Of a stretch of DNA of 64,000 nt, positions 55,601 through 64,000 are shown one piece after another. Each line of letters begins with the position of its first letter. The first letter of the stretch is position 1. A model generated the notes under the pieces. That model searched no databases and had not been told where the DNA came from. It worked only from the letters and a program-made list of their open reading frames with translations. Source of the DNA: Echria macrotheca (lineage: Eukaryota; Ascomycota; Sordariomycetes; Sordariales; Schizotheciaceae); assembly GCA_030411725.1 (NCBI GenBank), contig MU839830.1:1736001-1800000 (forward strand), written 5' to 3'. The position numbers and the translations under genes are program-made.

Positions 55601-56321
55601 ATGTCCGTCTGTTGAGCTTTGTTGAATGCAGACGCTGTGTAGCCTTGACGGGCCTAGGGTCCTCAGGGTGCGGCTGCGATGGCCTCGGGACGCCGGCTAG
55701 GCTTGGATCTTTGGATGTTTGCGTGCCATCAAACAGCCCAAGTTGAACGCCTCTCGCGGTTCTGAGCATCCGCACCGTCGGTCATGCCGCCCAAAATGCA
55801 GCCTGGAATGGGTAGCACCGACAAACATGGTCCGACATGTCCGACACCGGCAAGTGTTTTCGTCTCTGTGTGCAGTCGTCAATCGGTCGGTCGGTCGGGA
55901 TGGCAGGAGGACGGGATTCGGAAGCGCCGGTGACGGGTTGTCCAACGACAAGCCCTGGAGACGCCGCGCAGCGATTGGTCGTCCGGCTTAGGTAATCCTC
56001 TCAACGTCCCCTCCTCCAACAGTGCCCCGCACTGAATTGAACTGGGCAGCTTCTCCAACTTCCAAGTTCCCAACCCCGATGCTCTTCGCTCGGGGTCTCT
56101 TGTCACGGAACGGCCAGTGTCCGCTCTCTCTTTCTTCTTCCCAGGCTAGCGCTAGGTTGCTTTGGGCTGTTTCCTTTGCATTACCCGCCCAGCTGAAAGT
56201 GTCGGTTTGGCAGCAGTCTCGCCTCGCCTCGTGCCGAACTCAGGGACGACCGCCCTCGCGCCGGACCAAAGGATCAACGGCGGTCTTCGCATCTTACAGC
56301 CAGTCTGCTGGATTTGTCAAC
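52630..56321. other. Gene-poor 3.7 kb interval
   Basis: Holds the MFS promoter (left) and the monooxygenase promoter (right). Many frames (for example 53017-53586 - and 54741-55412 -) are present because the DNA is GC-rich, but none has a recognisable domain or is free of a competing frame. TAGGTAGG recurs at about 55391-55400. Confidence 0.55.
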
Positions 56322-58688
56322 ATGCCGAAGACTGTCTGCATTGTCGGTCTGTTGCCCCAGCCTATCGGCCCCGCCACTTCTCTTTCCCTTCCCCGCATTG
56401 ACATCCCGCTGATGCTGATCAGGGGCTGGACCATCCGGTCTTGTTGCGGCCAAATCGCTCCTCCACGATGCGCCCGCTGGGACTTTTGGCGTGACAATTT
56501 TCGACTCCCAGGATCGTATCGGCGGGTTGTGGCCGTCGCGAAGAGACGATCTCGCCGGACTGGTGCACCCCCTTATGGCAGCAAACCAGAGCAAGCACAC
56601 GGTTCAGTTTAGCGATTTGGCATGGCCAGACGACTGCCCTGACTTCCCTCGAGCATGGCAAGTTGGATGCTATCTGCATCGGTATTTCCAGACGTACTGC
56701 CAAGAAGCGACCCTGAATCTTGGGAGACGCGTGGAGCAGGCGGAGCCTCTGACGGACGGCTCCCCGGGGTGGCGGGTCCGGACTAGATCCGGGGACGGGG
56801 ATGTCACGGAGCAGATATTCGACTATCTCCTGGTCGCATCCGGGTTCTTTGGGACACCAGTAGTTCCGCGGCTGGCATCTGACCCGCCCACAGTTCCAAT
56901 TGTCCACAGCAGCAAATATCGAGATCTTCCCGGCTTGCTCGGGAAGTCCCAGGCGCCAGGTGGGAAAATTCTCGTAGTTGGCGGACAAATGTCCGGTGTA
57001 GAAATTGCGGGAACCATCGCAAGCCACCTTTCAACCGCCACACACTCTCCGGGGACAAGCCCAATTGCAAACCCAGAGAAGTATTCTGTTCATCACATTA
57101 CGCCGAACCCTGTCTGGGTTTTCCCCTTGTTTACGACCCCAAAGGTACGACCTCATGGTGATATACATGATGCAGATGGGAGACGTGAGCATATATGCTA
57201 ACATTGCTCGTCGTCCAGCCCAAGTCGCCAGCACCACCATTTCTCCCCATTGACCTAGGATCCTACAATCTCTCAAACAGACCCCATCCCTTAACCAACA
57301 CGCAAGGTCATATCTCCCCAGAAGCGGCTAAGGCTGTCCACGGTATCTATCGGAATACTGTTGGAAGTGACCAGTCGATATTCTCGCCCGCTGTTGCCGT
57401 CACCCCTGGTGAGATGAACAATCCTCCCTATCTTGCGGTCAGCGATTACTACTTGGAATTTGTGCGAGCCGGGCTCATCTCGGTGTCCCACGGCAAACTC
57501 GAGTCACTGTGCTCCCAGGTCGCCACGGTTTCTCCATCTGGAGAACAGATTGGTGACATTGCAGCCGTCGTTCTCGCAACTGGCTTCCAAGCCTCGGCCT
57601 CTCTCTCATTTCTTCCCGCTGCTACACAGGAAACTCTCTCAGTTCGTGAATCAGATCTGAACAACAGTGTAGCATTGGCATTCCACAATACACATCATCC
57701 GGACGTTCCTAACCTTGGCTTTGTTGGGTTCTATCGCTCACCATACTGGGGCGTCATGGAAATGCAAGCTCGGTTCCTCACCACTCTGTGGCTAGCAGGC
57801 GGACCGTCCTCCCCCTCTCTGCCGCGGCCAATGCGAGACGCACTGAGAAGGGACAACTCGATCGAGAGGACGATAAAGCTTCGGAACGACCCGAGAGTTT
57901 CTCAATTTCCGATGGGAGACTACGCCTGGCTCATGCAAGAATTTGCTACGGCCTTGGGTTTGGAGAGATCTCCACCGCTGGGAAAGATGCCGAGGATGCC
58001 TCCTTCGGGGATGGAAATGAACATCCTCACACCTGCTCGGTATCCTTCCCAGATTCTGAAGGAGCCTCAACAGCTGGAAGTTCGCGAATGCCTCAGACAA
58101 ACGGAGAACACCGCTTGGGCCGGTATTTCGTCCGCCAAATATCTTGGCAAAGCCGTGTTCCGCTCCTTGCTTGGAGAGTGGAAACTCGAGCGGGATCTGA
58201 TCAGTCGACTGCCCAGCCATCCGAGTGGACACTTCAGCGGGACGGCAAAGTTTCTGCTGAGGGAGGGAACGAACGACGGGCGAGAGTCGCAATTTGATAA
58301 GTTGGCAGAGACCGGCGACGCTGGCATGGAATATCTCTACATCGAGGAAGGTGATTTCAAGGCTTCCAACGGGTTGACATTCCGTGCCACGAGGCGATAT
58401 GTCTGGCGGTACAATGAACAAAAGGATCAGCTGAGTGTTTGGTTTGTCAAGACTGACGACCAGAAGCGGGCCGACTATCTCTTCCATGCGGTTGAGTTCA
58501 TTGTTCCCGAGGATCCCGATAACGAGACGTGTTGGCGAGCCAAAGCAGGTCATCTCTGCATCGATGACTTCTACAACGTCAAATACGAGTTCCGATTTCA
58601 AGCCATCAATCTGACGGATTGGAGGCTGACTTACACCGTCAAGGGGCCGAAGAAGGACTACACCATCGACGGAACGTATAGAAGGTAG
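56322..58688 (+). CDS. FAD-dependent monooxygenase (FMO/Baeyer-Villiger-like) fused to a C-terminal DUF6314-type domain
   Basis: Three exons: 56322-56346, 56423-57144, 57219-58688; 738 aa. The tiny first exon encodes MPKTVCIVG, and splicing creates the FAD-binding GAGPSGL (9-15). An FMO-type signature follows (FGTPVVPRL...VHSSKYRD). The NADPH-binding part is VVGGQMSGVEIA (about 215-226), and ATGFQAS marks the closing FAD block. The flavin part ends near 560. Residues of about 575-738 form a separate beta-rich module (GEWKLERDL, HFSGTAKF, YLYIEEGDF, RRYVWRYNE, DDFYNVKYEFRF). It resembles the lipocalin-like DUF6314 family, normally a stand-alone protein of about 150 aa. Expected chemistry: oxygenation of a soft nucleophile or ketone. 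What the extra domain binds is unknown. Confidence 0.88.
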
Positions 58689-61353
58689 TCGGCAGACGTC
58701 GGAAATGGACGTAAACAGGGATGCCCAAACCGGGCCTTTCCCCTTCCTCAATAATTGCATGATATTCAGCCAAGTTATCATCCCAGAATGGCATATGCAA
58801 TTACCCCGGGGCATTCCAAACCGCGGCAGGCATCATAGCTTGTTCATAGCCAACAACCTCAAACCCATTTCCCTGAGACATGGGTAAGCGTATAATCATG
58901 TCCAGTGCCCGGGCGGCAGCGTCATCTGTGAGACACGAATCAAATGGCGCTTCTGGTAGCCACCGAAACCCATGTGAGGTGGGCATGGCTATTGAGGTGG
59001 CGTACATGCAGAAGCGATATTGGCTAACCCCAGAGCTGGTAGTAGGGATACTGTCCTATATGTGGTGCGTCTAGCCGGCATAATATTGATTTCCTGCTAG
59101 GACTTAGAGGCCTCCAGAACTTCCAAGTTGAAATCGCCTGGACCAACAATCCCCCGAATAATCAAGGTTGATCGGTGCAGGAATCGGCTTGAGACAAGAC
59201 CCGTCAACATCACCTCACCGGAGACGCATCTCCCGGAAGGTGCACCGGCCCGCGCCTGGCAATGTTTGATTGTTCTTCGATCTTGTCCGCCATCAAGCAG
59301 GACTAGCGTAGCCTCCTCAAAGACATGCAATTGCTAATGCAGGTACCGAGCTCACAGCAAGTGCTTACTGCCAAACACTGGCCAGGCGCCAGGAGTCTGG
59401 ACAGCGCCGATAAAAATGGATGTGGCAAGACACGGGGCCCCTTGCCTCACCCCGGGAGCACAACGTATGGCGCACGACAGGAAGGAGGGGGCACCTGGTC
59501 TGGAGCGGGAGATCTCCTTCACAAGCAGCGCGGCCCGGTGTGGAGATTTCGATATCTGGGGCGAGCAAGCAAGCAAGCAAGCAAACCTGGGGCGTCGAGG
59601 GAACAAGGCTAACTAAGCACATGGCGGCAGGCTTCTCTCAGTTGACGAGCCGGCGCTGGTCGTATGTCGGGATTTCAGGGCTACGAAACTGGTAGCTGGG
59701 CGGAAGCGGAGGAGACGCGACGGGCATCCAATGCCGTGTTACGGCTACTGACAGCCGCGGCCCAATGGCAGCGTCGGCCGAGGGACGACGAGGCATCAGC
59801 CGATGCATGTAGCCGTATCAAAGGTTTGCGTCGACGAGCATCGCGATGCGTGCGATTGTCGCTGTCAGTCTCCCACACAGCCAGCCACTTTCCAGCCTGC
59901 GAATCGGCCATCAGACCAGATGACCGCTTGCGCGTTTCTGCGCAACAAACGAGATAGGAGAAGTAGCACTCCACAGATAGTAACGTGTGAGCACGCTCCT
60001 GTCCTCTGATGGACTATCGATTTTTTTTCCTGTGGCCCGTCCGCCGAAGTCCCTGGAGCACAATGGAGCACAATGGAGAGATTCTCCTCTTTTATCTGTT
60101 TGCTCTTGCTCTCCTGCGTCAGCCACCCGAACAACGTGGGAAGGCGCAAACATGCGACAGATCGACTCGTCGAGTCTCGAACAGCAAGCACTTACCTTAC
60201 CAATTTCAGCCACATGGACGCAACAGGGCAATGGCGCAGCAATTACGTCGACGATGGACAGTCTCTTCAACAACAACAATCTACAGCTGACTTGGCGGCC
60301 GACATGCTGTGTGCCGCTGCGCTTCCACAACACCCAATCAACGCCGCATGCCGGGACCGCAGCGTCACACAGCAATTTGTGCTGGATCCGAAGATTCGCA
60401 GAAGACAGCTTACAGTCAGCGGTCGAGGCCGTCCTTTCCATTGTGCTCCTGGGTCGCGGACAGCCATGCTGCACTGACGAGGGGCGAGTAAGGTGCGGTT
60501 ATCGTTCAGGTCCACGTCGAAACCAGTCGCCGCTGAATGATTGGTGACGCTGTCTCCGGGCTCGGGATTTTCGAGAGGCATCGGCCGAGAGTCGAGCTCC
60601 CCAGATGGGGGGCCACGGGCGGCATTGCGCTTTGCCTCCCGCAGGTGGCGTGCAGCTGCATCGTGTGCCTACTGCCCAGTGGGAGAAGGAGGCCGTTGTT
60701 GTCAGCCATTTTCGCGCTGGGCGGCATGTTCTGGAGAGGAGGTGTATTAGCAAACCGCGCCCGCATCGATCGCAGCTCGTCTCTCATGTATCTCCGACTC
60801 GGGGTGGCTGCCGTTCAGCTGTCTCGCGCCGCCTTCTTCCCCAGACGAAACCGTCTCTTGGGGCGGCACATCATCAGCACCCCCTGACTTGCGCGCCTTG
60901 TCTCTGAGGTCTTATTTGCGCTTCCGACTTTCTTGGCAACGTTAGCAGCGCCGACACGGTGACAAACATCGTGTTCGGCAGACCAATGGTCTTTCCCCTC
61001 CCCTCCCATACCTCATTGGTCTTCGGCACTAGGACGTTTCCCTCTGGACGACGGAAAAGTTCCTGGCCACATGCCGTCCACCTACGGCCCGGTCGAGAGC
61101 TACCCAACGGTCAGAAGAGACACTCCTGCACACCGCGACCACCCAGTGCCCCGTCTCGCGGGACCTCGACATCGAACCCGCGCTGCTAGCCCCTCAGGAA
61201 GCCACGTCGATTCAGAGTCCCGACACGGCTCCGAGGCTGGGCTGGATTGCATCCCACATCCCACACCACCACCACTACCACCACCACCGCCTCCTTCCAA
61301 TTAATATAACTTGTTTCTGCCTCTCACGACGCCGACCCCTCTTCTCCTTCGCA
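58689..61353. other. Gene-poor 2.7 kb interval upstream of the GPCR gene
   Basis: GC-rich DNA with many overlapping frames (59911-60474 -, 59987-60547 + and others) but no domain in any. A (GCAA)5 tract lies at 59565-59584. The last 100 bp contain a (CCA)n run (about 61262-61288) and a TATA-like AATTAATATAACTT (about 61299-61312), likely core promoter or 5' UTR of the receptor gene. Confidence 0.55.
59565..59584 (+). repeat. (GCAA)5 microsatellite
   Basis: Five perfect GCAA units in intergenic DNA. No function seen. Confidence 0.85.
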
Positions 61354-63092
61354 ATGGGCCTCATCAGCTCCAAGATTGAACCCGGCGTCAGCGGCTACAT
61401 GAATCTCACGAGCACCGAGCGCGCCACCATCCAGAATGTCGAGAGATTTGGCGCCTCTCTCAGCCTGGTGGGTGTATCCCTCATATTCGTCGCCTATGCC
61501 CTCTGGAAGCGACTGCGAACTGTGCCCAACACGTTTATCCTGTTTGCATCGATCGCGAATGTCGGCGCGAGCGTGGCGGCCCTGATAGGCTATGATGGCA
61601 TCATGGCAGGGAACTCGTCGGCTCTGTGCCAGATCCAGGCCTTTCTGTTGGAGATGTAAGTTCCCAGTCCCCCTACCCCATTGGGACCCCAACTCGTGAT
61701 TCGAGCCGACTCCGCTCTGTCCGACCGGGACTGACCAGACGGGCCAGGTTTATGCAATCGGATCCATGGTGGTCCCTCGCCATGGCAGTCAACGTCTTCA
61801 TGGTCTTCTTCTTCGCCGCGAGCCCGAATTCGTTCCGCAGGTACTTGTGGCTGTACTCGCTGATTTGCTTTGGCCTACCGGCCCTTCCGGCCGTCATCTG
61901 TCTTTTTTATACCCCGACACAGGAGCACATTTACGCCGATGCGACGGTGAGTCCGGCCCCGATCTGGATTGTATTTCTGGAGCATGCGCTAATAATCGTG
62001 CCTTTGGTAGCTGTGGTGCTGGATCGGAGATAGATATAACTCGCTTCGGATTTATACGTACTATATCCCGATTTGGACATGTAGCCTACTATCTGCCGTC
62101 ATCTACCTGGCCGTTGGTTATCACGTTTTCCACCAGCGTAATCAGTTGCGCAACTTGACGCTGAGCAACCAGGCAGCTGCCAGGGAGCCATCTGGACCAG
62201 AAAGTCAGGGGTGCGCTGAAAAGGTAAGAAATCCATCCCCTCGTCGCATATCCATACCACACCGCTTCTTCCCTCTCTTGCAGCGGCAGCACCATGCGAC
62301 GTCATTATCCTCTCTCCACTTCGCCCTGGCTAAACACTCACGCGCGTGTAGGGAGACTCCGGGATATCAGCTTCCTATGGCACGGTCACGACAGAGGTGC
62401 GGGTCACCGCCGAGGCCTCGGACAGCCAATCCATGACGCCGCCTTCCTCGCCGGCTCCGTCGATCACGGCAGTTCTCCCACGGGCCCAGCCCGACCTGCA
62501 GGGGTCCTCATGGTTAGCATCTCTCGACGACGACACGGACCAAACGGCTTCGACCAAACCGCACACAAACCCTTTCACGACGATTTCGAGTGTCTCATCC
62601 CGTTCGAGGAACAACAACAACAAACCGGACAAGGGGAGGTTTGAAAGCTTGACAAGGCCGTGGACCCGGTTCCTCAGCCGGCTGCGCAACCTCGATCCGG
62701 TCAAGCTAGCGTACCTTCGAACCTCGTTCGTGTTCGCTGTCTCGATCCTGATCACATGGACCCCGAGCAGCATCAACCGGGTCTACTCTTTTGCGCACCC
62801 TACCAAGACAAGCTATCCTCTCAACCTGGCCAGCGCCGTCGTTCTGCCGCTCCAAGGCGTCTGGAATGCCGTCATCTTTTGTGCTACGAGCTGGGCCACG
62901 CTGAGGGAGGAGATATGGACAGTCAAGACAAGGATATGGCCGAGTCGCAGCTCTCAGCGGCTTCCGTCCGAAGAAACCGGGCGACGAGAAGGCGCCGTCT
63001 TTGGGAACAAAGACCTCGACCATTATGCCCACGCAGCCCCCAATAGCGTTCCAATGGGAAACATGAGAGTGTTAAGGGGTGGTTCGTTATGA
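61354..63092 (+). CDS. cAMP-receptor-like / Git3-related seven-helix GPCR
   Basis: Four exons: 61354-61655, 61748-61946, 62011-62223, 62352-63092; 484 aa. The N-terminal outside part is short, with N-glycosylation site NLTS. Helices 1 and 2 (ASLSLVGVSLIFVAYALW; TFILFASIANVGASVAALIGY) are followed by a conserved Cys (ALCQIQAFL). Helix 3 has WWSLAMAVNVFMVF, typical of the Dictyostelium cAR/fungal CRL class. LWCWIGDRYNSLRIYTYYIPIW lies before helix 5. A large Ser/Pro-rich third loop of about 130 residues comes before helices 6 and 7 (FVFAVSILITWTPSSINRVY; PLNLASAVVLPLQGVWNAVIF). It should couple to a heterotrimeric G protein in nutrient or developmental sensing; the ligand is unknown. The last intron (62224-62351, 128 nt) was placed by frame. 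Confidence 0.9.
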
Positions 63093-64000
63093 TGATGATT
63101 TTTTGACTCTTGGCTCACCGGTTTCTGGGACATTGCGATATATACCCATTGAGGCTGTTTTCGTTTAGCTTTGGCTAGCACGCGACGTACGTCTATCGGA
63201 GGATCTTTGCTGTCTTCAAGTCTGGGATGCCTCCGGGATTCTCCGAGAGAAAAAATTCTTTGGGGTAACGATTTTGGGTATATTTACGCCAGGAGTTTGG
63301 TGGGGTTCGCCGAGGGGGAGATACCACGTGTTGTTCAAGGGGTTGCTTGTATTTTTGTTTCTATATTAATACGCTCGTGGCTCGGTGGTTGAGTAACATG
63401 TAAACCGTCTGCCGGCACTGGACAGGTGATGAAGTGATTGGAAAGACACTGGTTCGTCTGCTTGGTGGTGGTGCTGTGTTTATCCAGGAGCTCAAACACG
63501 CCTATTTACCGAGTGGCAAGTGACCTGCGTTGTCTCCGTGTTTCCAGCCATACATTACCTGCTTGACTGCGTGTGTGGTGTCTGTGGCCCGGACAAAATT
63601 CCCGTGGCTGTGAGTGGACAGTCGATACTCTCCGCTCGACCGATCGTCACACGCACTACCCAGAGAAGCAAACAATACCGAAGGGCTCAGGGTCGTGGAA
63701 GCTGGAGCGAGACCGGGGGAAACTGGGGAGCCGGGGAAACCGAGAAACCGACTCGGATGGACTGGCTCAGAATGGACTGATGGTTCCAGATGGTGGGACA
63801 CTCGTTTACAGATGGTTATGAACATCATCTATGCAGCAATACTGGGACTTTCTCTAATGCTGGCGCTGATGGTGACTAGGTTGGCGAGCAACACTCGGAA
63901 GTGCCGAGCGATGCAAGCAGAGAAGGGGAGGAGGACAAACCAAAACAGAACAGAGGGACTGAACACATCGGGGTAGTCAAACTTGACCAATGGTGACCCT
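63093..64000. other. 3' flank of GPCR gene, no supported gene
   Basis: About 900 bp to the window end. Short frames on both strands near 63500-63976 lack family features. Confidence 0.5.

Noticed and set aside
59911..60547. Overlapping long frames on both strands upstream of the GPCR gene
   Set aside because: Mutual overlap, no recognisable motif; more likely promoter or 5' UTR DNA.

Overview
This is a window of nuclear DNA from a filamentous ascomycete (Pezizomycotina, most likely a Sordariomycete). Three things point there. Genes on both strands are broken by short (about 45-190 nt) GT-AG introns with CTNAC-like branch points. The gene families are typical of such fungi: HET-domain proteins, PTH11/SAT4-type seven-helix proteins, a cAMP-receptor-like GPCR, a CSC1-like channel and allantoate-permease-like transporters. 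Finally, an LTR retrotransposon has been ruined by C-to-T and G-to-A transitions in the manner of repeat-induced point mutation (RIP). I see no bacterial-style operons, CRISPR arrays or rRNA/tRNA genes. Exon borders were read by eye from splice signals and reading-frame continuity, with no transcript evidence.

Layout. 1-154 is the 3' end of an RraA/HMG-aldolase-like gene. 1683-2663 (-) encodes a Cys-rich single-pass membrane protein. 3666-7111 holds a co-oriented pair, an MFS drug/amine-type transporter and an HxxxDG acyltransferase. 7157-14202 is an extremely AT-rich, RIP-degraded Ty3/gypsy element that starts 45 bp after the acyltransferase stop codon. Its two LTRs carry opposite strand signatures of RIP. 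Directly after it come two tandem HET-domain genes (14543-18665). Then follow an 11-exon MFS permease (-), a TauD-type dioxygenase (+) and a seven-helix PTH11/SAT4-like protein (-). After a gene-poor 3 kb lies an acetoacetate-decarboxylase-like gene.

The middle holds conserved housekeeping genes: a 7-exon MSH4 meiotic MutS homologue with a very long N-terminal extension and an apparent GC-AG intron (29810-34349), and a CSC1/OSCA-like channel (-) divergent from a dynamin-family GTPase (+). A secreted subtilisin-like protease (+) converges on a D-lactate-dehydrogenase-like 2-hydroxyacid dehydrogenase (-).

The right third is gene-poor. It contains two small low-confidence genes near 46 kb, a second allantoate-permease-like MFS gene (50940-52629, -), an FAD monooxygenase with an extra C-terminal lipocalin-like (DUF6314-type) domain (56322-58688) and a cAMP-receptor-like GPCR (61354-63092). 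The intervals of 2.5-4 kb between them show no convincing gene.

I found no clear new multi-gene system. The items most worth following are the opposite-strand RIP of the two LTRs, the transposon/HET-pair neighbourhood, the monooxygenase-DUF6314 fusion, the extended MSH4, and a small Cys-rich protein at 46.3-46.6 kb.
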